Below, one piece after another: positions 51,438-60,405 of a DNA stretch of 64,000 nucleotides. The notes under the pieces are model-generated. The model was not told the origin of the DNA and did not search any database. It saw nothing but the letters and a program-made list of their open reading frames with translations. Numbering within the stretch: the stretch's first letter is position 1; the number at the start of each line of letters is the position of its first letter. A program made the position numbers and the translations under genes. This DNA is from Lawsonibacter asaccharolyticus (lineage in GTDB: Bacteria; Bacillota; Clostridia; Oscillospirales; Oscillospiraceae), in NCBI GenBank assembly GCA_003112755.1, contig BFBT01000001.1, positions 2,852,001 through 2,916,000 on the forward strand. The letters run 5' to 3'.

Positions 51438-52340
51438 TCACCGCCGAGACATGGCGGCGCAGATGAGGATGGAGTTATATTTCTCCTCCCAGGAAGCCCC
51501 CCGGGAGTTGAGGGCGATGGGCACCGAGGCGCCGAGCACCACACCGGCCATCTTCCCGCCGGCCAGCCCATAGAGGGCCTTGCCCAGCAGATTGCCGGCG
51601 GCGATGGAGGGGACGAGAAGGATGTCCGCGTCCCCCGCCACCGGGCTGCAGTAGCCCTTGAGGCGGGCCGCCTCAGCACTGGTGGCCAGATCCAGAGAGA
51701 TGGGGCCCTCCACCAGGCAGGGGCCGAAGTCTCCCCGCTCCCCCTCCTCCCGGAGGGCGGCGGCGTCTCCGGTCTCGGGCATGCGGGGACTGACCGTCTC
51801 CGCAGCACACAGCGCCGCCGCCTTGGGCCTCTCATACCCCAGAAAGCGGCACAGTGACAGGGCGTTGCGGAGAATGGCCCGCTTCTCCTCCAGGCCGGGA
51901 GCGACGACCAGCCCGCCGTCGGTGATGTAGAGCAGCTTGTGGTAGGCGGGGACCTCCAGAATGGCCACATGGGAGAGCAGCCCATCCCCGCGGATGCCGC
52001 CGGCACGGTCTACTACAGCCCCCAGCAGGGCACCCGTGGACAGATGGCCCTTGATGAGCAGACTGCCCCGCCCCTGGCGGACCAGGGCCACAGCCCGGGC
52101 GGCGCACTCCGCCTCTGTTCCGGCGGGGACCAAGTCCTCCTCCGGGACCGAAGCGCCCAGACGGTCCAGCAGGGGGCGGAGCTGGTCCGGGGGCCCCACC
52201 AGGATGGGGTGGATCAGGCCGTCCCGCCGGGCGGCCAGCACGGCCTGGAGGGTGTGCTCATCCTGGGCGGCGGCCACCACGGCGGACCGGGGACCGGACT
52301 GATGGAGCTGCTGCCGGAGCTGGGCAAAGGATGAAAGCAT
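51438..52340 (-). CDS. ptb: Phosphate butyryltransferase
   Basis: A 300-residue enzyme of the phosphate acetyl/butyryltransferase family, converting butyryl-CoA and phosphate to butyryl phosphate. Family features are LIKGHLSTGALLGAVV, a conserved ADILLVPSIAAGNLLGKALY segment and C-terminal ASVPIALNSRGAS. It is followed by buk, which supports butyryl rather than acetyl specificity. The preceding AAGGAGGG is a good SD. Confidence 0.92.
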   Translation of the reverse strand: MLSSFAQLRQQLHQSGPRSAVVAAAQDEHTLQAVLAARRDGLIHPILVGPPDQLRPLLDRLGASVPEEDLVPAGTEAECAARAVALVRQGRGSLLIKGHLSTGALLGAVVDRAGGIRGDGLLSHVAILEVPAYHKLLYITDGGLVVAPGLEEKRAILRNALSLCRFLGYERPKAAALCAAETVSPRMPETGDAAALREEGERGDFGPCLVEGPISLDLATSAEAARLKGYCSPVAGDADILLVPSIAAGNLLGKALYGLAGGKMAGVVLGASVPIALNSRGASWEEKYNSILICAAMSRR

Positions 52341-52436
52341 GGAAAAAACCCTCCTTTTTCGGATAGTTTACCACGGAAGAGAAAAAATGTACATCATTTT
52401 TCTCTGGGAGGCCTGGGCGGAGGATAGGGGGAAACA

Positions 52437-52472
52437 AAGACCGCCCGCCCCCCATCGGGGAGGCGGGCGGTG
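52437..52472 (-). terminator. Terminator after the acyl-CoA synthetase gene
   Basis: CCACCGCCCGCCTCCCCG/ GGGGGGCGGGCGGT stem followed on the minus strand by CTTTGTTT. Confidence 0.8.
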
Positions 52473-52487
52473 GATCAGGCGGTCAGT

Positions 52488-54122
52488 TCATCCTCGGTTC
52501 TGGGCCTCCACCAGGCGGACGCCGCAATACTGCTCCCGCAGCTTGGGCTTTTCAATCTTGCCGGTGGCGTTACGGGGGACGGGGGCGAAGATGATCTTCC
52601 GGGGGCGCTTGTACCGGGGCAGGTCAGTGCAGAACTGGTTGATCTCGCTCTCTGTGCAGGTCATGCCCTCTTTGATCTGGATGATGGCGGCGGCGATCTC
52701 CCCCAACCGCTTGTCGGGCAGGCCGATGACGGCCACGTCGTGGACCTTGGGGTAGGCGGCCAGGAAGTCCTCGATCTGCACCGGGTACAGGTTCTCGCCG
52801 CCGGAGATGATGACGTCCTTTTTCCGGTCCACTAAGAAGTAGAAGCCGTCCTCATCCTGCTTGGCCATGTCGCCGGTGTGGAGCCAGCCGTCCTTGAGCA
52901 CCTCGGCGGTGGCCTCCGGATTGTGGTAGTAGCACACCATGACGCCGGGGCCCTTCACACACAGCTCCCCCACCTGGCCGAAGGGGACGGGCTGGTCGTT
53001 CTCGTCGGTGATCTTCACCTTCCAGCCGCAGCCGGGGACGCCGATGGCCCCCACCTTATGGAGATTGCCCAGGCCCAGGTGGACGCAGCCCGGTCCGGTG
53101 GACTCGGACAGGCCGTAGTTGGTGTCGTACTGGTGATGGGGGAAATAGCTCATCCAGTGCTTGATGAGGGAGGGGGGCACCGGCTGGGCGCCGATGTGCA
53201 TCAGCCGCCACTGGGACAGGCGGTAGTCCTCCAGCTTCAGCTCACCACGGTCCAGGGAGGACAAAATGTCCTGGCACCAGGGCACCAGCAGCCAGACGAT
53301 GGTGCAGCCCTCGTTGGAGACGGCATCGAAGATGGCCTTGGGGGAGTTGCCCTTGAGCAGGACGGCCCGGCTGCCGGTGAACAGGGAGCCGAACCAGTGC
53401 ATCTTGGCGCCGGTGTGGTACAGGGGCGGGATGCAGAGGAATACGTCCTCGTGACAGGTCTCGTGGTGGACGGCCTCCATCCGGGCGGACTGGAGCAGGG
53501 CCTGGTGCTTGAGGAGGATGGCCTTGGGGAAGCCGGTGGTGCCGGAGGAGTAGTAGATGGCCGCGTCATCCTCATCCTGGATGAGCACCTTAGGGGGCTC
53601 ACTGGAGCAGTTGGCGGTGGCGGTGTGGTAGTCCTCGGCAAAGGAGGGGCAGTTCTCTCCCACAAAGAAGAGCAGGCGGCCCCGGGACAGGGAGGGCGCC
53701 ACGTCCTCCACCCGGCCGATGAACTCCGGGCCGAAGAGGAGCACATCCACGTCGGCCAGCTGGACGCAGTACTCGATCTCCTGGGCGGTGTAGCGGAAGT
53801 TCAGAGGGACGGCGATGGCTCCGGCCTTCAGAATGCCGAAATAGATGGGCAGCCACTCCAGGCAGTTCATCAGCAGGATAGCCACCTTGTCCCCCTTCTT
53901 TACCCCGCGGGAGAGGAGCATGTTGGCCACCCGGTTGGCCTTCTCGTCGAAGACGCCCCAGGTGATCTCCCGGCGGTAGGGGACGGTGGATGCGGGCTCG
54001 ATGAGCTCATATTCCTTCCACGTGACCCGGTGCTTTTCCTGGATCTCCGGGTTGATCTCCACCAGGGCAGTCTCGCCGCCGTAGAGCTTGTGATTGCGCT
54101 CCAGCAGGTCGGTAATGGGCAT
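52488..54122 (-). CDS. AMP-dependent acyl-CoA synthetase
   Basis: A 544-residue adenylate-forming enzyme. The ATP-binding P-loop is IYYSSGTTGFPKAILLKH near residue 198, followed by DTNYGLSESTG and the hinge DGWLHTGDMAKQDEDGFYFL. The C-terminal catalytic lysine lies in RNATGKIEKPKL. It activates a carboxylic acid, probably a fatty or aryl acid, to its CoA ester. The start at 54122 is preceded by AGGACCGAGG. It is monocistronic and divergent from the T-box cluster; a role alongside paaK is possible but not shown. Confidence 0.87.
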   Translation of the reverse strand: MPITDLLERNHKLYGGETALVEINPEIQEKHRVTWKEYELIEPASTVPYRREITWGVFDEKANRVANMLLSRGVKKGDKVAILLMNCLEWLPIYFGILKAGAIAVPLNFRYTAQEIEYCVQLADVDVLLFGPEFIGRVEDVAPSLSRGRLLFFVGENCPSFAEDYHTATANCSSEPPKVLIQDEDDAAIYYSSGTTGFPKAILLKHQALLQSARMEAVHHETCHEDVFLCIPPLYHTGAKMHWFGSLFTGSRAVLLKGNSPKAIFDAVSNEGCTIVWLLVPWCQDILSSLDRGELKLEDYRLSQWRLMHIGAQPVPPSLIKHWMSYFPHHQYDTNYGLSESTGPGCVHLGLGNLHKVGAIGVPGCGWKVKITDENDQPVPFGQVGELCVKGPGVMVCYYHNPEATAEVLKDGWLHTGDMAKQDEDGFYFLVDRKKDVIISGGENLYPVQIEDFLAAYPKVHDVAVIGLPDKRLGEIAAAIIQIKEGMTCTESEINQFCTDLPRYKRPRKIIFAPVPRNATGKIEKPKLREQYCGVRLVEAQNRG

Positions 54123-54324
54123 TTGCCTCGGTCCTTTCCAAAAGGCGGCGATGCCGCCTGACTTCATTGGTTTTACTCGTTAAAGTATCATAGCGAATTT
54201 TTTCCCGAATGTCAAGAGGAAAGGTCCTTTCTTTCCCAAACGCCTCCTGCTGGCGGGATCTTTCAGAGGCAGCGTCTTTGGAGCGAAGGAGGGGACCCCT
54301 GCCTGGAGACACAGAAAATCCCGC

Positions 54325-54352
54325 TTGACAAATGGGAAGAGAGGTGTATAAT
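54325..54352 (+). promoter_or_regulatory. Promoter of the T-box transcript
   Basis: TTGACA, a 16-bp spacer and TATAAT. Confidence 0.88.
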
Positions 54353-54357
54353 GCAAA

Positions 54358-54639
54358 CCAACAAAGGCGCAGACGGAGACAGCATAGAGCGCGGAGAGAG
54401 CCAGTCAGAGAGTTCCCGGTAGGTGCGAGGGGCCTGGTTCCGCAGCTTGAAATTTCCTCTCCCGAGCCGTCCGAGGAACGCTCCCTCCGGGGGCAAGTAG
54501 AGCGGAACCGGGTCCTCCCGTTACAGAGGCTGGGTATTGCTGGATACCCATTGAGGCCGCACTCGCGAGGGGGCGGTAAAAAGAGGTGGTACCACGGGGC
54601 ACGCCCCGTCCTCTGGCGGCAGTCGCCAGAGGTTTTTTT
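54358..54639 (+). promoter_or_regulatory. T-box leader (tRNA-sensing riboswitch)
   Basis: The leader has all T-box parts: a GA/K-turn region, the AGAGAG bulge and GGTAGGTGCGA terminal loop of stem I, the T-box AGGTGGTACCACGG at 54584-54597, and the terminator CCTCTGGCG/CGCCAGAGG with seven Ts at 54610-54639. The TGGT bulge expects a tRNA with discriminator A. The specifier lies in TTGAAATTTCC; depending on register it reads UUU or UUC (Phe) or AUU (Ile). The aromatic genes downstream favour Phe. Confidence 0.92.
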
Positions 54640-54772
54640 GTACCCTTTTTCAAAAAACGGTCCCCGCCAGGGCGGTTTTCTCTTTACCTTCACGCTTTGA
54701 TGTGCTAAAATCACTTTAAACCATTGAACCACGGGCGTCCCTTTGCCCGCGGCGCGAAAAAGGAGTGACACT

Positions 54773-55096
54773 ATGCCCAAAGCGGAACATCAGAGGGGCC
54801 GCAGCATGGCCCTGTACGAGACAATCCTGAAGCTGAAGGACCTGGACGAGTGCTGCCGTTTTTTTGACGACCTGTGCACCCCCACCGAGCTGCGCTCCCT
54901 GGAGCAGCGGTTCGACGTGGCGGTCTACCTCCAGCAGGGGTTGGTCTACCTGGACATCCTGGAGAAAACGGGGGCCAGCAGTGCCACCATCAGCCGGGTC
55001 CGCCGGGCCATGCTGGACAACGGCGCCGGCGGTGTGATGCAGGACGTCATTATCCGGGAGGGCCTGGGAGAGCCCAAAGCAGATCCTGAGCCGTGA
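54773..55096 (+). CDS. yerC: TrpR/YerC-like DNA-binding protein
   Basis: A 107-residue helical protein of the TrpR/YerC superfamily (LCTPTELRSLEQRFDVAVYL then GASSATISRVRRAMLDNGAG), with the helix-turn-helix between residues about 60 and 80. The Bacillus YerC function is unclear; some relatives respond to aromatic amino acids. The start at 54773 follows AAGGAG and lies 134 bp after the T-box terminator. A weak extra promoter (TTTACC-17-TAAAAT) may lie in that gap. It precedes iorAB. Confidence 0.85.
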   Translation: MPKAEHQRGRSMALYETILKLKDLDECCRFFDDLCTPTELRSLEQRFDVAVYLQQGLVYLDILEKTGASSATISRVRRAMLDNGAGGVMQDVIIREGLGEPKADPEP

Positions 55097-55157
55097 CGGT
55101 GCGGGAAGCCGTCCGGCTTTGCGGGGAAGAACAATACAGAAAGCAGGGAACAGATTC

Positions 55158-56900
55158 ATGAAACAACTGATGTTGGGCAACGCCGCCGTTGCCCGGGGAC
55201 TTTACGAGGCGGGCTGCTGCGTGATCTCCAGCTACCCCGGCACCCCCAGCACCGAGATCACCGAGGAGGCCGCCAAATTCGACGATATTTACTGTGAGTG
55301 GGCCCCCAATGAGAAGGTAGCCATGGAGGTGGCTTTCGGTGCCAGCCTGGCAGGAAAGCGGTCCTTCTGCGCCATGAAGCACGTGGGCCTCAACGTGGCC
55401 GCTGACCCGCTGTTCACCGTGGCCTATACCGGCGTCAATGCGGGCATGGTCATCGCGGTGGCCGACGACCCGGGGATGCACTCCTCCCAGAACGAGCAGG
55501 ACTCCCGGCACTACGCCATCGCCGCCAAGCTGCCCATGCTGGAACCCGCCGACTCCGCCGAGGCCCTGGCCTTCACCAGGCGGGCCTATGAGATCTCCGA
55601 GGAGTTCGACACTCCGGTGATCCTGAAGATGTGCACCCGGGTGGCCCACTCCCAGTCCATCGTGGAGACCAGCCCCCGGACCGAGGGGCCGGAGCGTCCC
55701 TATGAGAAGAACATCGCCAAGTATGTAATGATGCCGGGCAATGCCATCCGCCGCCACCCGGTGGTGGAGGACCGGATGCGCCGCCTGGCCCAGTACGCCG
55801 AGACCTGCGATCTGAACCGGGTTGAGATGGGGGACACCAAGCTGGGCATCATCACCTCCAGCACCTCCTACCAGTATGTGAAGGAGGTCTTTGGGGAGGA
55901 AGCCTCTGTCCTCAAGCTGGGGATGGTCCACCCTATGCCCGAGGGACTGATCCGGGACTTCGCCGCCAAGGTGGACCGACTGGTGGTGGTGGAGGAGCTG
56001 GACCCCATCATCGAAAACTACTGCCGTCAGCTGGGCCTGACCGTTTCCGGCAAGGAGGCCCTGCCCCTGGAGGGGGAGTTCTCCCAGAACCTGGTGGCCG
56101 CCAAGCTGGGTGGCGCGGTACATACCGGCACCGCCCTGGAGGACGCCATCCCGCCCCGCCCGCCGGTGATGTGCGCCGGCTGTCCTCACCGCGGACTGTT
56201 CTACACCCTGGCAAAAAACAAGTGTACCGTGCTGGGCGACATCGGCTGTTACACCCTGGGGGCGGTGGCCCCTCTGAACGCCATGGAGATGACCCTCTGC
56301 ATGGGCGCCTCCATCAGCGGCATCCACGGCTTCAACAAGGCATTGGGGGAGAAAAGCGAGGGGAAGACGGTGGCCGTCATCGGAGACTCCACCTTCATGC
56401 ACTCCGGCATGACCGGCCTGGCCAACATCGCCTATAACCAGTCCAACTCCACGGTCATCATCCTGGACAACTCCATCACCGGCATGACCGGCCACCAGCA
56501 GAACCCCACCACCGGCTACAACATCAAGGGGGAGCCGGCGGGAAAGATCGATTTGGAGCAGCTGTGCCGGGCCATGGGCTTTGAACGGGTCCGGGTGGTG
56601 GACCCCTATGACCTGAAGGCCACCGACCAGGCGGTGAAGGAGGAACTGGCCGCCCGGGAGCCCTCCGTCATCATCAGCCGCCGGCCCTGCGCTCTGCTGA
56701 AGTATGTAAAGCACCAGGCCCCTCTGGCGGTGGATACGGACAAGTGCGTGGGCTGCAAGAGCTGCATGCGCATCGGCTGCCCCGCTATCTCCATGAAGGA
56801 GGGCAAGGCCCATGTGGACAACACCCTGTGCGTGGGCTGCGGCGTGTGTGAACAGATGTGCGCATTTGGTGCCTTCCAGAGCACCGAGAAGGAGGGCTGA
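55158..56900 (+). CDS. iorA: Indolepyruvate ferredoxin oxidoreductase, alpha subunit
   Basis: A 580-residue TPP enzyme that converts aryl pyruvates to aryl-acetyl-CoA with ferredoxin, or works in reverse to carboxylate aryl-acetyl-CoA. The N-terminal pyrimidine-binding half starts MLGNAAVARGLYEAGCCVIS. The TPP motif region is GDIGCYTLGAVAPLNAMEM. The C-terminal domain has two 4Fe-4S ferredoxin motifs, CVGCKSCMRIGCP and CVGCGVCEQMC. It is followed 4 bp later by iorB. The start at 55158 has a weak SD. Confidence 0.95.
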   Translation: MKQLMLGNAAVARGLYEAGCCVISSYPGTPSTEITEEAAKFDDIYCEWAPNEKVAMEVAFGASLAGKRSFCAMKHVGLNVAADPLFTVAYTGVNAGMVIAVADDPGMHSSQNEQDSRHYAIAAKLPMLEPADSAEALAFTRRAYEISEEFDTPVILKMCTRVAHSQSIVETSPRTEGPERPYEKNIAKYVMMPGNAIRRHPVVEDRMRRLAQYAETCDLNRVEMGDTKLGIITSSTSYQYVKEVFGEEASVLKLGMVHPMPEGLIRDFAAKVDRLVVVEELDPIIENYCRQLGLTVSGKEALPLEGEFSQNLVAAKLGGAVHTGTALEDAIPPRPPVMCAGCPHRGLFYTLAKNKCTVLGDIGCYTLGAVAPLNAMEMTLCMGASISGIHGFNKALGEKSEGKTVAVIGDSTFMHSGMTGLANIAYNQSNSTVIILDNSITGMTGHQQNPTTGYNIKGEPAGKIDLEQLCRAMGFERVRVVDPYDLKATDQAVKEELAAREPSVIISRRPCALLKYVKHQAPLAVDTDKCVGCKSCMRIGCPAISMKEGKAHVDNTLCVGCGVCEQMCAFGAFQSTEKEG

Positions 56901-56903
56901 GCC

Positions 56904-57476
56904 ATGAAGACCAAGAATATCATGATCGTAGGCGTGGGCGGACAGGGCTCCCTGCTGGCCAGCAAGCTGCTGGGCCATCTGCTGATGGAGCAGGGCTATG
57001 ACGTAAAGGTGTCCGAGGTCCACGGCATGTCCCAGCGGGGCGGCAGCGTGGTCACCTATGTGCGCTACGGCGATCGGGTAAATTCCCCTGTTATCGACAA
57101 GGGGGAGGCTGACTACATCGTCTCCTTCGAGCTGCTGGAGGCCGCCCGCTGGCTCAGCTATCTGAAGCCCGACGGCCAGATCGTCACCTCCACCCAGCAG
57201 ATCGATCCCATGCCCGTTATCACCGGCGCGGCCCAGTACCCGGAAAACCTGGTGGAGAAGATGAAAGCGGCCGGCGCCAAGGTGGACGCCCTGGACTGCT
57301 TGGCTCTGGCCGAGGAGGCAGGCTCCTCCAAGGCGGTGAACATCGTGCTGATGGGCCGGCTCTCCCACTACTTCGATCTGCCCGACGAGGCGTGGCAGAA
57401 GTCCCTGGAGGTCTGTGTGCCTTCCAAGTTCCTGGAGCTGAACAAGAAGGCATTCCAGCTGGGTAAGAACGCCTGA
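56904..57476 (+). CDS. iorB: Indolepyruvate ferredoxin oxidoreductase, beta subunit
   Basis: A 190-residue gamma/beta-type subunit of 2-oxoacid:ferredoxin oxidoreductases. It starts NIMIVGVGGQGSLLASKLLG and has SEVHGMSQRGGSVVTYVRYG, both diagnostic. It pairs with IorA. SD AAGGAGGG lies in the iorA tail, so translation is coupled. Confidence 0.95.
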   Translation: MKTKNIMIVGVGGQGSLLASKLLGHLLMEQGYDVKVSEVHGMSQRGGSVVTYVRYGDRVNSPVIDKGEADYIVSFELLEAARWLSYLKPDGQIVTSTQQIDPMPVITGAAQYPENLVEKMKAAGAKVDALDCLALAEEAGSSKAVNIVLMGRLSHYFDLPDEAWQKSLEVCVPSKFLELNKKAFQLGKNA

Positions 57477-57491
57477 AAGGAGGGCGGAGAG

Positions 57492-58055
57492 ATGGCGGAG
57501 GAGCGCGTCCCTTTGGAGATCCGCAGGGCAGAGCCGGAGGACGCGGCGGAGCTGCTGTCCATCTATGCCCCATATGTGGAGGAGAGCTGGGTGACCTTTG
57601 AGTGCGTCCCGCCCACGGTGGAGGAGTTCCGGCGCCGTATGGAGGAATTTTCCCGGCACTACCCCTATCTGGTGTGCTGCCGGGCGGGGGAGATCCTGGG
57701 CTATGCCTACGCCCACCGCCACATGGAGCGGGAGGCCTACCAGTGGAACGCGGAGCTCACTGTCTATGTGCGCCGGGGTCGGGAGGGCTTGGGGATCGGC
57801 ACCGCCCTCTACGGGGCGCTCATCCCCAAGCTGCGGGAAATGGGGCTGGTCAACCTGTACGGGGTGCTGGGACTGCCCAACCCGGGCAGTGAGGCCCTGC
57901 ACCGCCGCTTCGGCTTTACCCGGCAGGGGCTGTACCCTCGGATGGGATTCAAGCTGGGGGAGTGGCACGACGTGGCCCAGTACGGCCTGCGCCTCACCCC
58001 CCCGGACCGGCCGCCGGAACCCCTTTTTCGGACAGAAGGGGGGACGCAGGGATGA
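57492..58055 (+). CDS. GNAT N-acetyltransferase, phosphinothricin acetyltransferase-like
   Basis: A 187-residue acetyltransferase with the acyl-CoA-binding V-RRGREGLGIGTALY loop and the start IRRAEPEDAAELLSIYAPYV characteristic of the Pat/MnaT subgroup. Such enzymes acetylate amino groups of amino acids or analogues (methionine sulfone, phosphinothricin). It lies 15 bp after iorB in the same direction. The substrate is unproven. Confidence 0.8.
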   Translation: MAEERVPLEIRRAEPEDAAELLSIYAPYVEESWVTFECVPPTVEEFRRRMEEFSRHYPYLVCCRAGEILGYAYAHRHMEREAYQWNAELTVYVRRGREGLGIGTALYGALIPKLREMGLVNLYGVLGLPNPGSEALHRRFGFTRQGLYPRMGFKLGEWHDVAQYGLRLTPPDRPPEPLFRTEGGTQG

Positions 58056-58255
58056 TCTGGAAGTATCTGCTGCGGATCTGGGGTTGGGTGTGCCTGCTGG
58101 CAGCCGCCCTGCATGGGGCTTTGACCCTGTATGCGGCCGCTGTGCCGTACAATATTTATCAGCCGGGAAGCACCGGACTGGCGGAGTGGCTGGGCATGGG
58201 GCTGATCTCCCACGGCCTGGCCCATGTGATGGCCCGCCTGGACAAGCTGGGATGA
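58052..58255 (+). CDS. Small membrane protein
   Basis: A 67-residue protein with one or two membrane helices (IWGWVCLLAAALHGALTLYA). The start overlaps the GNAT stop (ATGA) and follows AGGGGGG, so it is likely translated. No family is recognised. Confidence 0.55.
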   Translation: MIWKYLLRIWGWVCLLAAALHGALTLYAAAVPYNIYQPGSTGLAEWLGMGLISHGLAHVMARLDKLG

Positions 58256-58300
58256 TCGCAGGGGGTCCATAAAAAAATCAGGACAGAGGGGGGGACATGG

Positions 58301-58513
58301 ATGAAATTTGTCATTGTCATAGAGTGGCTTTTGGGGCTTTGGGGAGCATTTGCCCTCTATGTGGCTCTGGTGTGCGGAATTGCTTTTTTTGATGCGAGCA
58401 CGCCGGAAAATCTGGCCATGTTCCTGTTGAGCGGGTGTGCCGCCCTGTTTTCCTTTGCTCTGATCGCGGTGCTGGAACTGCTTCGGAAAAAGCAGCAGAC
58501 ATCGCCTAAATAA
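58301..58513 (+). CDS. Small membrane protein
   Basis: A 70-residue protein with two membrane helices (LLGLWGAFALYVALVCGIAF and MFLLSGCAALFSFALIAVLE) and a basic tail. SD GAGGGGGGGA precedes the ATG. It lies between the 58052 gene and paaK on the same strand. Function is unknown. Confidence 0.55.
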   Translation: MKFVIVIEWLLGLWGAFALYVALVCGIAFFDASTPENLAMFLLSGCAALFSFALIAVLELLRKKQQTSPK

Positions 58514-58576
58514 AAGCCGAGAATTTCTTTGACTCTTTTTTGCATGAAAGAGAAGAAATATGAAAACGAGAGAGGG

Positions 58577-59887
58577 ATGATTCCATTGGAACGCTATTAT
58601 CAGCCGGAGATCGAGACTGCGTCCCGGGAACAGATCAAGGCCTGGCAGGACGAGCGCCTGGTAAAGCAGGTCCAGCATGTGTGGGACAACGTGCCCTACT
58701 ACCGCAAAAAGATGGAGGAGAAGGGGGTCACACCGGCGGATATCAAGTCCAGCGACGACCTGTACAAGCTGCCCTTCCTCACCAAGTCTGACCTGCGGGA
58801 CGCTTACCCCTACGGGCTGGTGGGGATGCCCCTGAAGGACTGCGTCCGCATCCAGTCCACCTCTGGCACCACTGGCAAGCGGGTGGTGGCCTTCTACACT
58901 CAGGAGGACATCGATCTCTGGGAGGACTGCTGTGCCCGGGCTATCATGGCTGCGGGGGGCACCAATGAGGATGTGTGCCAGGTGTCCTACGGCTACGGAC
59001 TGTTCACCGGCGGCCCCGGCCTCAACGGAGGCAGCCACAAGGTGGGCTGCCTCACCATCCCCACCTCCTCGGGCAACACCGAGCGTCAGATCATGTTCAT
59101 CAAAGACTTGAACGCCACCATCCTGTGCTGCACCCCCTCCTATGCCGCCTACATCGGCGAGACCATGAAGGAGATGGGAATGAGTCCGGAGGAGATCCCC
59201 CTGAAGGCGGGCATATTCGGTGCGGAAGCCTGGTCCGAGGAGATGCGCCAGGACATTCAGAATACCCTGGGCATCAAGGCATATGATATCTACGGGCTCA
59301 CCGAGCTGTCCGGCCCCGGTGTCTCCTTCGAGTGCTCCGCCCAGAGAGGGATGCACATCAACGAGGACCACTTCATCGCTGAGATCATCGACCCGGACAC
59401 CGGCGAGGTGCTGCCCGAGGGCAGCGAGGGCGAGCTGGTATTCACCTCCATCACAAAGAAGGCGTTTCCTCTGCTGCGCTACCGCACCCGGGACATCTGC
59501 ACCCTCACCCGGGAAAAGTGTCCCTGCGGCCGCACCCATGTGAAGATGTCCAAGCCCAGGGGCCGCACCGACGACATGCTCATCATCCGGGGGGTCAACG
59601 TATTCCCCTCCCAGATCGAGACGGTGCTCCTCAATTACGGTTATCCCGCCAACTACCAGATCATCGTGGATCGGGTCCACTCCACCGACACCCTGGACGT
59701 GCAGGTGGAGATGACCCCGGAGATGTTTACCGACAAGGTGGGCGAGGTGGACCGCCGCCAGAAGGAGTTGGTGGACGGCCTGCGCTCCATGCTGGGCCTG
59801 TCCGCCAAGGTCACCCTGGTGGCTCCCAAGTCCATCGTCCGCAGCGAGGGCAAGGCGGTCCGTGTCATCGACAAGCGCAAGATCTGA
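58577..59887 (+). CDS. paaK: Phenylacetate--CoA ligase
   Basis: A 436-residue aryl-CoA ligase. It begins ERYYQPEIETASREQIKAWQ and has the P-loop IQSTSGTTGKRVVAFY near residue 95, SYGYGLFTGGPGLN, YDIYGLTELSGPG and RGRTDDMLIIRGVNVFPSQI. It joins phenylacetate or related aryl acetates to CoA. With iorAB it links aryl acetates to aryl pyruvates and so to aromatic amino acids. The TTG at 58586 has a better-placed SD (GAGAGGG) than the ATG at 58577, so the protein may be three residues shorter. Confidence 0.93.
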   Translation: MIPLERYYQPEIETASREQIKAWQDERLVKQVQHVWDNVPYYRKKMEEKGVTPADIKSSDDLYKLPFLTKSDLRDAYPYGLVGMPLKDCVRIQSTSGTTGKRVVAFYTQEDIDLWEDCCARAIMAAGGTNEDVCQVSYGYGLFTGGPGLNGGSHKVGCLTIPTSSGNTERQIMFIKDLNATILCCTPSYAAYIGETMKEMGMSPEEIPLKAGIFGAEAWSEEMRQDIQNTLGIKAYDIYGLTELSGPGVSFECSAQRGMHINEDHFIAEIIDPDTGEVLPEGSEGELVFTSITKKAFPLLRYRTRDICTLTREKCPCGRTHVKMSKPRGRTDDMLIIRGVNVFPSQIETVLLNYGYPANYQIIVDRVHSTDTLDVQVEMTPEMFTDKVGEVDRRQKELVDGLRSMLGLSAKVTLVAPKSIVRSEGKAVRVIDKRKI

Positions 59888-59911
59888 CTGATTTGACAGG
59901 AGGGAAGAGTT

Positions 59912-60343
59912 ATGAGCGTCAAGCAGCTTTCCGTGTTCCTGGAGAATAGGCCCGGTGCCCTGTATGGGATGACCGGTATCCTCTCCCAAAACAAGATCGA
60001 CATGCGGGCCCTCTCGGTGGCGGAGACCCGGGATTTCGGCATCCTCCGCATCATCGTGGACGACCCGTACAAGACGGCCACTGTCCTGAAGGACGCGGGC
60101 TATGTGTACAACATCACCCCCGTGCTGGGGGTGGCGATCCCTGACGTGCCGGGCGGATTGAACAAGGTACTCCAGGTGCTCACCGATGCCAGGATCAACG
60201 TGGAGTACATGTATGCATTCCTGGGGGGCAAGACCGAAGCCGCCTATATGATCTTCCGGGTAGAGGACAACAATGCCGCGGCGGAGGCCCTGGCCTCCCG
60301 GGGCATCAAGACCCTGGAGGAAGCGGATATCCAGCGAATGTAA
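59912..60343 (+). CDS. ACT-domain protein
   Basis: A 143-residue protein made of two ACT domains (QLSVFLENRPGALYGMTGIL and GVAIPDVPGGLNKVLQVLTD), which bind amino acids. It lies 24 bp after paaK, a common pairing in anaerobes, and may sense aromatic amino acids to regulate the ligase. There is no catalytic domain. Confidence 0.88.
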   Translation: MSVKQLSVFLENRPGALYGMTGILSQNKIDMRALSVAETRDFGILRIIVDDPYKTATVLKDAGYVYNITPVLGVAIPDVPGGLNKVLQVLTDARINVEYMYAFLGGKTEAAYMIFRVEDNNAAAEALASRGIKTLEEADIQRM

Positions 60344-60369
60344 AGCGAAACAGCTTTCAAGAAAAAGGA

Positions 60370-60405
60370 CAGACCGCGCGCCAGCCGGCGCGCGGTCTGC
60401 TTTTT
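60370..60405 (+). terminator. Terminator of the iorAB-paaK cluster
   Basis: CAGACCGCGCGCC-AGCC-GGCGCGCGGTCTG followed by CTTTTT; it runs up to the convergent SseB gene. Confidence 0.9.

Noticed and set aside
54358..54639. Reading the T-box as tryptophan-specific because of the downstream TrpR-like gene
   Set aside because: No UGG is placed in the specifier loop, and the TGGT bulge predicts discriminator A, whereas tRNA-Trp usually has G.
55050..57968. A 972-residue minus-strand frame opposite iorA/iorB
   Set aside because: Same antisense artefact in high-GC coding DNA; rich in Gly, His, Leu and Gln with no domains or start signals.
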